NCBI GenBank assembly: GCA_903919615.1
Contig: CAIXIX010000434.1
Location: 1-56,140, forward strand
From: an uncultured Chthonomonas sp.
GTDB lineage: Bacteria; Armatimonadota; Chthonomonadetes; Chthonomonadales; Chthonomonadaceae
Direction: 5' to 3'
DNA length: 56,140 bases
Translations under genes and position numbers: made by a program
Notes under the pieces: model-generated
The model's database searches: none
The model's input: only the letters and a program-made list of their open reading frames with translations
What the model was told of the DNA's origin: nothing
In this document: piece after piece, positions 14,726 through 24,411 of the stretch
How the letters are laid out: every line of letters begins with the position of its first letter
How positions within the stretch are numbered: position 1 is the stretch's first letter

Positions 14726-16579
14726 TCAGCGTTTTGTGATTCCGTGTCCGTACTGGCGCGTATCGGTTATCCCTTTGCCTTCCAGAACATGGTAGATCGA
14801 ACCGGCCTGGACGCTGTTAAGGACTGTGGGCGCTACGCCCTCCCTGGGCCAGACAATGGTGATGCTATCTATAACGGATGCCGGACCTATCCCAATTGTC
14901 ACTGGAAGCTCGCTCTGGGAGCAGTAGGAAGAGCCTGATTTCACTCGGTATGTCTGCGTGGAGGATCCTGCTTTAGCAGTTATGAAAGCTCCTATTGCAC
15001 TTCGATTGCTCTTAACGCCTTCTAGTTCGAGACGAACAGATTTGTTAGGGCCGCCGCTGTTTTTGTAGAGCCGCAGTTCGCTGTTATTTACGTTGATCGC
15101 AACATCCGGGTATCCGGTTAGGGACGTGTCCGCAAAGGCCGCTCCTCGAGCGACGATTTTGCGCTGGATATCACTCCCAAGGCTGCTGCTCACGTCCTGG
15201 AAGTTACCATTGCACTGGTTGCGGAAGATTAAAGGAGACTCGGCATAATGAACCTGCTTTTGAACCTCTTCAACGTCATCTTCCACGTGGCCATTTGCGA
15301 CAAACAGGTCTTGCCAGCCATCGTTATCCATATCGAAAAAGAAGAGGCCGAAAGAAAGAGATAACAGACTGGGTGGGCCTACCCCGTTTTGGGAAGCCAC
15401 GTCTCGGAACGTGAGGCCATTCTCGTTATGGTACATTGCTAGCTGCTGGTTTGAGAAGTTTCCGATTGCGAGGCTGTCTCGCCCTTTTCTGTCATAGTCG
15501 CATGCATCAATGCCCATTGCACCTCTGGCAGCGCCGTTATCCGGATAGGCAATTCCGAGAATAACACCGACCTCTTCGAATGTTCCATTCTTCAAGTTAT
15601 GGAACAGATAGTTTGGTTCGGTGTCGTTGGCAATCGCGATATCCGGCCAACCATCGTTATCATAGTCACATATTGCGACACCGAGCGATTTGCCTTGAAG
15701 CTCTCGGGTTTTGTCTGATGATGTTCTGAACCCGGCTTTTACCGAAACGTCTGTAAAGGTCCCGTTGCCATTGTTGTGATAGAGCGTTGGCGGCAGCCCC
15801 GTGTACTTTTGTGGCGTACCGTAGGTGCGATGCCCATTAATCATAAATGTAATATCGGTGGCCGGACTCCAGTTGACGTAGTGACAGACCACAAGATCGA
15901 GATTGCCATCTTTGTCGTAGTCTACAAAGGCTGCGCTTGAACCCCAGCCCTCCCCAACCACGCCGGCTTTCTGAGCGCATTCCGTAAACGTGCCGTCGCC
16001 ATTATTGTGGAACAGATAGTTTCGCGTCAGCCCTGTGACAAAAAGGTCGGGCCGACCATCGTTGTCAAAGTCTCCAACCGTCACTCCCATTCCATATATT
16101 GGGATATCCAGATGTGCTTTTTGGGTTACATCGGTAAATGTGCCATCGCCATTGTTGCGATAGAGCTTGCATGTGGAGACGGTGTTTGTGCCAGAAGCAG
16201 CGGATTGATGTCCGGCCGCTCTCTCTGCGGCGGTCCACTCTCGGCTATTGACGACGAAGAGATCCTGGAATCCATCGCCATCATAGTCGATCCACGCTAG
16301 TCCGCTTCCCATCGTCTCTGGAAGCCACTTCTGGCCAAACCCTCCGTTGATATGTTTGAAATTGAGGTGAGACGTCGAGGTGATATCTTTAAACGTGATA
16401 CCCGAATACTGGGCTGCTACCGCCGTCGGCGGTGCGATGATCGTGGTGCTCTTGCCACAACTGCATCCGCCGCCGATAGATCCAACTGTAACAAGGACTG
16501 CTGACGTCAAAAGCATTCTATGCTTACGGTTGTAACGCGCTGAACTGTGAAGCGACATATCGTTACTATTCTCTCTCAT
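14726..16579 (-). CDS. ASPIC/UnbV and FG-GAP repeat protein (CRTAC1-like), probable lipoprotein
   Basis: 617 residues. A short basic N-terminus and hydrophobic stretch (about 22-38) end at SIGGGC, a poor but possible lipobox, so it is likely surface-exposed. It is followed by repeated FG-GAP/VCBS units with DxDxDG-type calcium loops (YDGDGFQD, FDNDGRPD, YDKDGNLD, YDNDGWPD, MDNDGWQD) that form a beta-propeller. A C-terminal ASPIC/UnbV domain follows (NKSVRLELEGVKSNRSAIGA, VIDSITIVWPREG). One unit has lost its acidic loop (YDRKGRDS). The start was set at ATG 16579, 4 nt after the cytochrome stop; the longer frame from 16624 would overlap it. Coupling to the cytochrome gene suggests a joint function at the cell envelope. 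Confidence 0.85.
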   Translation of the reverse strand: MRENSNDMSLHSSARYNRKHRMLLTSAVLVTVGSIGGGCSCGKSTTIIAPPTAVAAQYSGITFKDITSTSHLNFKHINGGFGQKWLPETMGSGLAWIDYDGDGFQDLFVVNSREWTAAERAAGHQSAASGTNTVSTCKLYRNNGDGTFTDVTQKAHLDIPIYGMGVTVGDFDNDGRPDLFVTGLTRNYLFHNNGDGTFTECAQKAGVVGEGWGSSAAFVDYDKDGNLDLVVCHYVNWSPATDITFMINGHRTYGTPQKYTGLPPTLYHNNGNGTFTDVSVKAGFRTSSDKTRELQGKSLGVAICDYDNDGWPDIAIANDTEPNYLFHNLKNGTFEEVGVILGIAYPDNGAARGAMGIDACDYDRKGRDSLAIGNFSNQQLAMYHNENGLTFRDVASQNGVGPPSLLSLSFGLFFFDMDNDGWQDLFVANGHVEDDVEEVQKQVHYAESPLIFRNQCNGNFQDVSSSLGSDIQRKIVARGAAFADTSLTGYPDVAINVNNSELRLYKNSGGPNKSVRLELEGVKSNRSAIGAFITAKAGSSTQTYRVKSGSSYCSQSELPVTIGIGPASVIDSITIVWPREGVAPTVLNSVQAGSIYHVLEGKGITDTRQYGHGITKR

Positions 16580-16583
16580 CAAC

Positions 16584-19500
16584 CTATTGGTTATGTATTG
16601 CGCCACGCAGACCAGATGCAGCAATTGGATGTGCAGGCGACTTGTGAAGTTCAGTCATTGCCTGCTTCGATTGCATCGCCTCAAGTGTTATCAACCATTG
16701 AGGTTTCGGCAAGATTACGGCGTCTGCATGCTCGTGTATCGGCTGAGCAAGGTTGTTATCTAAGGGATGCGTACGAACGTACGGTCCAACCAGATGAGTT
16801 GTCGTTTCATCCGCTTTAAAGCGCTTATAAAGGCTGGCATGGACATCCGCTTGGGCCACATCCCCTTTGGCCCTGTAGCATTTCATCAGATTGTAATGCG
16901 CGATTACATCTTCTGGATCTATCGACAGAGTGTACTTCAACTGTTTAATAGAGTCGTCGTATTTTCCAACTCTGAAGAGAATTATTCCTGCAAGATTGCG
17001 CATATTGCGGTCGTCTGGGAACACCTCAATCGCCTGAAGAAGCACGGCTACTGCAGCGTCGATCTGCCCACAATCAAACAGAGATTGAGCATAAAAGTTT
17101 TGAGTTCTAGCTCGTTGGTATTTTGTCATGGGAGTAGGTTTTGCATCGTAAAGGGTAAAAGCCTTTTCAAATGCAGCCCGAGCGGCAGGCGTATCGCGCT
17201 CCACCTGGCGCACTCGGCCGATATTAACCCAGCCTTCCGGCCATGCAGGAGCGATTTTGGTTACCTGCTCGAAAGCGTTTGTTGCGTGCAGAAAGTCGCC
17301 CTGAAGCATGAGACCAATTCCATAGTCGTTCCACCGGACACGGTCCTTCTTCTTTGTGTCGTCGGTCGCCACAATCAATGGCAGTGGGCCAGGGGCATTG
17401 CCATCTATGACTGGCAGGATAACTGTGTCTTGCGCCAGAACGGTAATCGGAAGATCGGGTATCGCTTTAATGTCTCCCGACACTTTGGAGAGATCCGCGT
17501 CAAACCGGAACTTACGATCATCCCAGCCGTGCGACACAGGTCCAGTTGTCTTTACATGGCCTGCGCTATCGTAGCCTACGCCGACTTTTACCTTTGATGC
17601 GTCATCGGTTGCGCCAACCGTATCATCCGTTCTCCCAGCATATGCGAACGCATTGTTGTGCCAGGCGAACTTACGGAAGTTAAGCTTAGCAGTAAGAGTT
17701 ATCTGGTTTCCACAGTTATTGGGAACGGTCAGTCTGAAATGAACCGCATCCGCTGAGCCAGGACCAATGACTTTTGAATAGACCAGAGCTCGTGCCGCCC
17801 ATGCATTACGCTTGTCGATCATGTTGCCATGCTCGTCAATCTGCACAGCTCTATACTGTTCCGCTCCAGGCTCTTCCGGCCCGTTCGGCCATTGCAGCTT
17901 ACCGCTATGGTAAATCGTTGCTCCAGTGTTATCCTTCGCCTCGAGTTCCAGCCAGACGTCTGCGGAATCAATTGTGCCACCTGGGAAGGAATGTCCCACC
18001 TTAAGAGTGCGGACGACGACATCGACCAGCGGCGATTCACCGCGCCTTAGAACCGCGTCCGGGCCGCCACGGTTAATAGGAGCAATTAGCTTTTCGGCCT
18101 GGTTTGTTGTTTGTGCCGCAGCGATATGGGTTCCCGTGTCGTCCCCGACAATGCTAGCGGTTGCAGGTGTATCTTGAACCTGTTGAGTTCGCTGTCCAGA
18201 ACCGCTAGACTGATGTCGCAGCTTTACTGTTCCGAGGGGTCTGCGGAGGGCAAAGATATCGACAGACAGCGCTTTGTCTTGCAGGAACTTAGTTGTCGCA
18301 GCAAGCATGTCCTTGTCGTGGTACGCTGTTGGGAGCGCCGTGTTCGCAGCTGGGAATCGGTGATCATGAACCAGGCCATTTACTGCGCCCGCGTCGCCCG
18401 ATTTCACACCTTGCATATGACAATCGGTACATTTCTTGAATGCCGGATTGCCATTGTCATCACTCGGATAATAGAACGAGGCTGCGCCAAATCCCGATAC
18501 GCCGCTCTGCTGCCATGAATCATATTCACTGAAGCCTCGCAGCCAGCGGTAGTTGTTGACGGCAACGTCCAGGTGAACTTTGTGGCATGCCGCGCAAAAC
18601 TTCGCTGTTTGCTCCTGATGAAATGGCCGCAAGAATGTCTTCTTATGTGGCGTTGGAGCGACTCGCGTTAGGAAATCCTGAAGCTCACGAGCTACAGGAT
18701 TTGCAGTAATGATATATTTATGCATGGGCGGGTAGTCGAGAGTGTAGTCATTGACGCCCATGGTGCTCTTAACGTGAACGATGGAGTGACATGCAGCGCA
18801 GCCGATTCCGCTATGTGATTCCGGGTACTTATCAACCGGGAAATCATGCGCCATGATGGGGGAGTCGAACCTCGATTTTCCGGGATTATGCGGGTCTTCG
18901 GTAAGGAGTACTGCCATGTCGTGACATCCGCCGCACCATTTTGAGGGCTTCGTCCCGATAACTTCCTGCATGTATTCGATCGAGTTCCGGTACCACTGGT
19001 TGTTGAATGATCCGCGGCGGTGTGCAGACGATTCCCACTGCTTGTAGATGTCTGGGTGGCATCCCTTCTCGCCGCACGTTTTCGAATCCATGAAATATTT
19101 GGATGGGAAGAACTGTTGGTCGACAGATTGCACCGAGGCAGGGTAGAACTTTCCAGTAGCGCCATCGCCTTCATATGCGGCGTTGAGAGGTGGCAGGGCA
19201 GGATTGACAATAACTCGATCGGTATTTGGCGCGTATATCGTGTAAAGGATCAGAGCCGCAAACGGCACAGTTACAAGACCCGAGAGCTTCAACGCAAACC
19301 GCGCTCGGGCTCGGTCTGCCACAGCTTCCGGCAGCGAAGTTCTCGCCTTTAGAATGATGAATGCCAGCCCGGATACCAGGAAGCCGATAGTTGCCAGATC
19401 ATGAACCGTTCTTAGCGGCATGCGAATGCCCATTGGAAGCCACCGAAACCCAATGCCAAGGAAGCAAATGCCGGTTAGCATCACAAAACGGAGGCACAGC

Positions 19501-19814
19501 AGCGTAATTCTCGCCAGTGTTCTTGCGGATCCCGCCTGGCGGCGCACAGAGGCACCAAGTACGCGTTCCTCCGCAAGCAGATAGAGGATGCCTAATATAC
19601 CCAGACCGAGATGAAGCAGCAGGGAGCCCTCGAATATGAGCGCTGATATCGGAATGCGCGGTGGTCCAGAGGCGCGGTTTGAGATAGCCAGATACGCCGA
19701 ATCAATAATCATAACCGACAGCGTGCCAGCGATCGGCAACCGTGAAACAAATCTCTTGCCGCTATTGCTAGTGCCGGCCTTTGGCATTGGCCCTGGTTCA
19801 TCTGAAGAAGGCAT
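16584..19814 (-). CDS. Membrane multiheme c-type cytochrome (c554-like) with C-terminal TPRs
   Basis: 1076 residues. Residues 28-200 contain about five membrane helices. The extracytoplasmic part has heme sites CGGCH (294-298), CAACH (339-343), CAACH (407-411) and CTDCH (462-466), plus a CX4CH site (Cys247, Cys252, His253); additional His residues could be axial ligands. Spacing resembles the cytochrome c554/NapC-type multiheme group. A beta-rich domain (about 570-850) and TPR units (about 860-1000; AWPEGWVNIGRV, EDVIAHYNLMKCYRAKGD) follow. Likely role: electron transfer at the membrane in a respiratory or detoxifying system; the substrate is unknown. ATG with GGAG 8 nt upstream. Its stop is 4 nt from the ASPIC/UnbV gene. 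The 330-nt AT-rich gap to the divergent ABC gene (19815-20144) must hold both promoters, but I see no convincing pair of boxes. Confidence 0.88.
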   Translation of the reverse strand: MPSSDEPGPMPKAGTSNSGKRFVSRLPIAGTLSVMIIDSAYLAISNRASGPPRIPISALIFEGSLLLHLGLGILGILYLLAEERVLGASVRRQAGSARTLARITLLCLRFVMLTGICFLGIGFRWLPMGIRMPLRTVHDLATIGFLVSGLAFIILKARTSLPEAVADRARARFALKLSGLVTVPFAALILYTIYAPNTDRVIVNPALPPLNAAYEGDGATGKFYPASVQSVDQQFFPSKYFMDSKTCGEKGCHPDIYKQWESSAHRRGSFNNQWYRNSIEYMQEVIGTKPSKWCGGCHDMAVLLTEDPHNPGKSRFDSPIMAHDFPVDKYPESHSGIGCAACHSIVHVKSTMGVNDYTLDYPPMHKYIITANPVARELQDFLTRVAPTPHKKTFLRPFHQEQTAKFCAACHKVHLDVAVNNYRWLRGFSEYDSWQQSGVSGFGAASFYYPSDDNGNPAFKKCTDCHMQGVKSGDAGAVNGLVHDHRFPAANTALPTAYHDKDMLAATTKFLQDKALSVDIFALRRPLGTVKLRHQSSGSGQRTQQVQDTPATASIVGDDTGTHIAAAQTTNQAEKLIAPINRGGPDAVLRRGESPLVDVVVRTLKVGHSFPGGTIDSADVWLELEAKDNTGATIYHSGKLQWPNGPEEPGAEQYRAVQIDEHGNMIDKRNAWAARALVYSKVIGPGSADAVHFRLTVPNNCGNQITLTAKLNFRKFAWHNNAFAYAGRTDDTVGATDDASKVKVGVGYDSAGHVKTTGPVSHGWDDRKFRFDADLSKVSGDIKAIPDLPITVLAQDTVILPVIDGNAPGPLPLIVATDDTKKKDRVRWNDYGIGLMLQGDFLHATNAFEQVTKIAPAWPEGWVNIGRVRQVERDTPAARAAFEKAFTLYDAKPTPMTKYQRARTQNFYAQSLFDCGQIDAAVAVLLQAIEVFPDDRNMRNLAGIILFRVGKYDDSIKQLKYTLSIDPEDVIAHYNLMKCYRAKGDVAQADVHASLYKRFKADETTTHLVGPYVRTHPLDNNLAQPIHEHADAVILPKPQWLITLEAMQSKQAMTELHKSPAHPIAASGLRGAIHNQ

Positions 19815-20144
19815 GATCTTAGCTCCGAAGAATACAAAACCGGCTTAGAAGTACGGACATTAAACTGTTGCGCGTTTTCGGGTAGGCCGGAGGATCGATC
19901 GCCTCGTCAATCGAGGCCACCGAGTGACGTGAGAATACAGGTTGCACCTTAAAATTGGATTAATTCAACATTAAAAATGGTTAATGAGTGATGGAATAGA
20001 ATAGAAACGGGTTCGCATCTATTTATTCGATTTTTCAGGCATCAAAATCGATGCTGAGGTAAAATTATAAGTTAAGAACCGTTTTCACTTTGAGCGATGC
20101 TACTGCAGCGTTCATAATCTGGTGAGCTCCCGGGATCCCTGGTT

Positions 20145-21905
20145 ATGCAAAACTTTATTCGGTTCGTAGGAGAGCTGCGCAGATATGCTCGTATCATGGC
20201 GCTTATTGCTTTTCTAACCGTAGTAAATTCCGCCCTTACACTCCCACCTCCCATGATCGTGAAATACCTAACCGATCACGTGATGCAGCATCGTCCTGTA
20301 AATCTTCCCGGTATTTTTAGTATCGTTGTGGGTATCGCAATTTGCAGCGCCTTCATTGGCTTTTGGCTCACATATTGCATCACCTATCTTGGTCAGAGGT
20401 TCAAGTACGACATGCGGCGAAAGCTCTATGCACATATGCAGACACTTTCGCTCGGCTTTTTTGAAAAGAGCCAGACCGGCAAATTGATGTCCAACATCAC
20501 AAATGATGTTGCATCTCTGGATCAGCTAATTGGCGGCGGGTTCGTCAATGTCGTACAGGATACTGTGATGCTGTCTGCCGTCCTTGTGATCGTATTCTCC
20601 ATCAATTGGAGGCTGTCATTAGCCGCACTAGCAGTCTATCCGTTTTATATCTTAAACTACCTCACATTTATTGGACGGATTAAGAAGACAAGCTCCGATG
20701 TCCGCGACCAGCGTGAAGTTATATACGGCGATCTTCAGGAAAAGCTTACCGGTGTTCAGGTAGTTAAATCCTATGCAAAAGAGCGGTACGAAGTTCGGCA
20801 GTTCGTTGGTGAAACGCGCAACCTCCTTGGTCTAAACGTGCGTATGACCTCACTAAGCACGGGATTATGGACGATCGCAGAGTTCATTGGAAGCGGATGC
20901 GGCACGGGGCTGCTGCTGTGGTATGGTGGCCGGCTTGTAATGCATGGAGACTTGACTGCAGGTTCACTCATGGCGTTTTACGGCTATATGAGCGGCTACA
21001 TCTATGCTCCAACGGTACGACTTATTCAGCTTAACGATCAGATTGCTCGAACTAATACGGCGCTTGGCAGAATATTTTACACACTGGATACGAAACCCAT
21101 TGTTACGGATCGAACCGACGCTTTAGAGTTGCCGGATGTAAAGGGAGATGTAACGTACGAGAAAGTGTGGTTCGAGTATGAGGCTGGTCAGCCCGTAATC
21201 AAAGGGGTCGACCTCGACGTGAAGGCTGGCCAGATGATTGCATTCGTCGGACAATCGGGCTCTGGTAAAACCACAATGGTAAACCTGTTACAGCGGCATT
21301 ATGATGTGACGGGTGGGCGAATAACGATCGATGGTCACGACCTGCGTGATGTTAAGCTTAAATCTGTTAGAAGTCAGGTTGGAGTAGTCATTCAGGAGAC
21401 CGTGTTATTCAATACAACCATACGTGAAAATATTCGTTATGGCCGTCTCGACGCAACGCAAGAGGAGATTGAAGCGGCTGCCACGGCCGCTAACATAGCG
21501 CATGTTATTTCAGCTCTTCCTCGCGGTTACGATACGAGAATTGGTGAGCACGGTATTAAGCTTTCCGGCGGCGAGAAGCAGAGAATCGCGATCGCCCGCG
21601 CTATCCTGAGCGATCCCAGGATTCTAATTCTTGATGAAGCAACTTCGTCACTAGATTCCGAAACAGAGAGCCTGATACAAGAAGCGCTTGATAGGCTGCT
21701 TGTTGGCAGGACAAGCTTTATCGTAGCCCACCGGCTATCAACAATTATCAAGGCAGATAAGATTGTCGTGATGGAGAAGGGCCTTATCAAAGAATTTGGA
21801 AGCCATCAAGAGCTGCTGGCAAGCGATGGCATCTACGCGGGGCTCTATAACCAACAGTTTAAGGTTGCGCTTGAAGGTCTGGTAGAGGCGTCAACAGCTA
21901 TATGA
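20145..21905 (+). CDS. ABC exporter half-transporter, first partner
   Basis: 586 residues: a six-helix type-1 exporter membrane domain (about 1-310), then an ATPase domain. Walker A is GQSGSGKTT, the Q-loop VIQETVLF, the signature LSGGEKQRIAIARA, Walker B ILILDEATSSLDSE with the catalytic Glu, and the H-loop AHRLST. All catalytic parts are intact. It is MsbA/LmrA-like (lipid, drug or peptide export). The ATG has no strong ribosome binding site. The next gene encodes a second half exporter 49 nt downstream, so the two probably form a heterodimer. Confidence 0.92.
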   Translation: MQNFIRFVGELRRYARIMALIAFLTVVNSALTLPPPMIVKYLTDHVMQHRPVNLPGIFSIVVGIAICSAFIGFWLTYCITYLGQRFKYDMRRKLYAHMQTLSLGFFEKSQTGKLMSNITNDVASLDQLIGGGFVNVVQDTVMLSAVLVIVFSINWRLSLAALAVYPFYILNYLTFIGRIKKTSSDVRDQREVIYGDLQEKLTGVQVVKSYAKERYEVRQFVGETRNLLGLNVRMTSLSTGLWTIAEFIGSGCGTGLLLWYGGRLVMHGDLTAGSLMAFYGYMSGYIYAPTVRLIQLNDQIARTNTALGRIFYTLDTKPIVTDRTDALELPDVKGDVTYEKVWFEYEAGQPVIKGVDLDVKAGQMIAFVGQSGSGKTTMVNLLQRHYDVTGGRITIDGHDLRDVKLKSVRSQVGVVIQETVLFNTTIRENIRYGRLDATQEEIEAAATAANIAHVISALPRGYDTRIGEHGIKLSGGEKQRIAIARAILSDPRILILDEATSSLDSETESLIQEALDRLLVGRTSFIVAHRLSTIIKADKIVVMEKGLIKEFGSHQELLASDGIYAGLYNQQFKVALEGLVEASTAI

Positions 21906-21954
21906 CCGCAAATAAGCAAGTTGAAGTACCGGTTAATTTGCGGGAGCAAAACGG

Positions 21955-23709
21955 GTGAAGCAGTTCGCAAGGCTATTGGGTTATTTGAGACCCTACAGGA
22001 GGCAGGTTGTACTGGCAGTATTTCTACTGCTGTGTAACTCTCTAACGCCTATTGCAGTGCCGAAGATTGTCCAGTATGTCATTGATGACGTGCTTCCTCA
22101 CAAGAAGTGGTCAGCGCTAAATCTGGTTTTTGGCATGGTAGTCGGGTTGTATCTCGCCCGGGGAATCATGTCCTACTGTTTGAATTATCTTATTGGGTGG
22201 TTAGGACAGAGAATCGTTTTTGACCTTCGGTTTCAGTCCTACAGGCACCTGAACCGTCTTTCGCTCGCGTACTATGACACCCGGCAGACCGGAAAGATCA
22301 TGGCACGCTTGATGGGTGACATTGATTTTATTCAGCAGATGATTTCGGGTGGCTTTGTTCAGTTCATTGCCGATGTGTTCAGTGAGTTCGCAGTGCTTTT
22401 CGTGTTGTTTCGCATGCAGTGGAAGCTGAGCGTTATCGCGATCTGCGTGATTCCGTTCTACGTTATTAACTACAAGCTCTTTATCAAGCATATTCGCCCA
22501 CTGAGTGAGCAGCTTCGTGAGAAGTGGGATCTTATGCTTGGCGTACTGCAGGAAAAGCTCGCAGGTATCAGTGTCGTTAAGGCCTTTGTTCGCGAAGAGT
22601 ACGAGACAGAGAAGTTCATGGACACGGTCCAGGATAACTTCGCCCTCGGTATGACGCAGATGAAACTCAATCGCAAACTGAGCGCTTACGCACAGATTAT
22701 TCGTGCGTTAGGCACCGGGCTCGTTCTCTGGTACGGCGGCAACCTCGTGCTGCATCTGAATTTACACATTGGAGAACTCCTCGCATTTAATGCCCTTATC
22801 GCTCAGTTGTATGACCCGGCCGTTCGTGTGGTTGACTTCAATGTGACCCTGCAATGGACAGGCGCAGCGATGGAGCGCGTGTTCGAGACGCTTGACACAA
22901 GACCGGAGATTGTTGATGCAGATAATGCCGTCGTAATCCGCAACATGCAAGGGGCGGTAGAGTTGGAAGCGGTTCGTTTTGGCTACAGCCGCGATGAGAC
23001 AGTATTGCGGGATATTACGGTGAGGGTAAAGCCTGGAGAGATAATAGCAATCGTCGGGCCGAGCGGCGCTGGGAAGACGACCCTGGTAAACCTGATTGCG
23101 CGGTTCTACGATGTAACCGCGGGCCGGATCCTGATCGATGGCGTTGATCTGCGGCAGGTAAGATTAGAGTCGGTGCGGAGACAGATTGGGATTGTGAGCC
23201 AGGAGAGTCTATTGTTCTCCGTGTCACTAAAAGAAAACATCATGTACGGGTTCCATGATGCGACGGATGAACAGATAATTCAGGCCGCCAAGAATGCCGA
23301 TCTTCACAGCTTCATCCTGAACTTGCCCTACGGCTACGACACAAAAATCGGTGAAGACGGAATCAAACTGTCTGTAGGTCAAAAGCAGAGAATGAGTATC
23401 GCCCGTGCAACGCTTACAAACCCCAAGATATTGATTTTGGACGATGCGACATCAGCGCTGGACAGCAAAACTGAGGCTAACGTTCAGGCAGCGCTCGAAA
23501 GACTGATGCAAGGAAGAACCTGCTTCGTTATCGCTCACCGACTTTCGACAATTATGAATGCGGACAGGATCATCGTAATGGATGCTGGCCGTGTTGTTGA
23601 TGTAGGAACCCATGCTGAGCTTGTGGCGCGCGAGGGTGTATATCAAAACCTTTACAACGAACAGTACAAGTCGGCGCAGACACACACCATGGATGCACTT
23701 TTCGCATGA
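21955..23709 (+). CDS. ABC exporter half-transporter, second partner with altered ATP site
   Basis: 584 residues, GTG start with GGGAG 8 nt upstream. Six membrane helices, then an ATPase domain: Walker A GPSGAGKTT, Q-loop VSQESLLF, signature LSVGQKQRMSIARA, Walker B ILILDDATSALDSK. The catalytic Glu after Walker B is Asp and the third signature residue is Val. In known heterodimeric exporters such substitutions mark the member that contributes a degenerate ATP site, which supports pairing with the preceding gene. Its stop is 21 nt from the convergent DUF6941-like gene. Confidence 0.92.
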   Translation: MKQFARLLGYLRPYRRQVVLAVFLLLCNSLTPIAVPKIVQYVIDDVLPHKKWSALNLVFGMVVGLYLARGIMSYCLNYLIGWLGQRIVFDLRFQSYRHLNRLSLAYYDTRQTGKIMARLMGDIDFIQQMISGGFVQFIADVFSEFAVLFVLFRMQWKLSVIAICVIPFYVINYKLFIKHIRPLSEQLREKWDLMLGVLQEKLAGISVVKAFVREEYETEKFMDTVQDNFALGMTQMKLNRKLSAYAQIIRALGTGLVLWYGGNLVLHLNLHIGELLAFNALIAQLYDPAVRVVDFNVTLQWTGAAMERVFETLDTRPEIVDADNAVVIRNMQGAVELEAVRFGYSRDETVLRDITVRVKPGEIIAIVGPSGAGKTTLVNLIARFYDVTAGRILIDGVDLRQVRLESVRRQIGIVSQESLLFSVSLKENIMYGFHDATDEQIIQAAKNADLHSFILNLPYGYDTKIGEDGIKLSVGQKQRMSIARATLTNPKILILDDATSALDSKTEANVQAALERLMQGRTCFVIAHRLSTIMNADRIIVMDAGRVVDVGTHAELVAREGVYQNLYNEQYKSAQTHTMDALFA

Positions 23710-23730
23710 TGCGGTGTAGCAGTCGACCTT

Positions 23731-24150
23731 TTATCCGCGCTGGACTGCAAGTGGGTATGTGGAAAGCAGATTGCCATCGCAATATAACGCTGCAGTATAG
23801 ATTCCCGGCTGATCAAAGAGTATAGACCGGACGTTTACACCGATTTGTAATGCAGCGAAGCCTGAGCCTTCCATACTGTTCTTAACATTGTCCCAGTTGG
23901 CAGGCAATGGTGGAGAATCAAACAGGCGCTTGCCGTCAGGGCCAGTGAAGCTAAACGTAATATCGCGCTGTCGTGTAGACTGCAAGCGGATTCCAACTCC
24001 AACGGACAGGTTTGAGTACATGGGGAACTGCTGCGATACCAGGCCCGAGTAGATTCCTATGAGTGACTGTTTGCTGGTACCGGCTTCGGTTAGGACGTGG
24101 TCGCAGATGGCGAAGTAGATTACAACTACTTCATCGTTTTCAATTGTCAA
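23731..24150 (-). CDS. DUF6941-like hypothetical protein
   Basis: 139 residues, soluble. Segments VIYFAICDHVLTEAGTSKQS, LIGIYSGLVSQQFPM and FDQPGIYTAALYCDGNLL resemble a small beta-rich family annotated DUF6941; no function is known. The start is a TTG (24148-24150) with CGGGAG about 9 nt upstream; no better in-frame start exists. It is monocistronic and convergent with the ABC genes. The gap to the FHA gene (24151-24411) holds a short AT-rich inverted repeat (TTTTTGC/GCAAAAA, 24339-24358) and no clear promoter. Confidence 0.6.
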   Translation of the reverse strand: MTIENDEVVVIYFAICDHVLTEAGTSKQSLIGIYSGLVSQQFPMYSNLSVGVGIRLQSTRQRDITFSFTGPDGKRLFDSPPLPANWDNVKNSMEGSGFAALQIGVNVRSILFDQPGIYTAALYCDGNLLSTYPLAVQRG

Positions 24151-24338
24151 AGCGTAATTCTCCCGATATCGGAATCTGTGGCCAGGCTCCTGAAGCGTGC
24201 GCGACCTAATGATCTAATGCGCTTTCTCGGTATTCATTTCCTGCTCAAAGTCTTCGCATGCATCTGTTGAGCGGCTAAGTTTGATGCTTTTACTGCAACC
24301 GAAGCGACTGCTAACACGTCTCAAACTCGGGTGTTGTT

Positions 24339-24358
24339 TTTTTGCGGTACTGCAAAAA
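24339..24358. repeat. Short inverted repeat upstream of the FHA gene
   Basis: TTTTTGC (24339-24345) and GCAAAAA (24352-24358) are perfect complements with a 6-nt loop, about 55 nt before the FHA-protein ATG. It could be an operator or a hairpin in the leader. A copy of its right half (ATTTGCGGT) follows directly. Confidence 0.3.
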
Positions 24359-24411
24359 TTTGCGGTGCGCGAACAGCTGACCGTAAGGCAGATGTTTTCT
24401 AAGGAGCGGGA

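Noticed and set aside
16767-17597. Long plus-strand open frame (276 codons) opposite the multiheme cytochrome
   Set aside because: Antisense to the TPR and beta domains, no recognizable domain and no ribosome binding site.
20060-20071. TAAAAT/TTATAA -10 boxes before the first ABC gene
   Set aside because: AT-rich boxes exist but no -35 at 16-18 nt, so no promoter is claimed.
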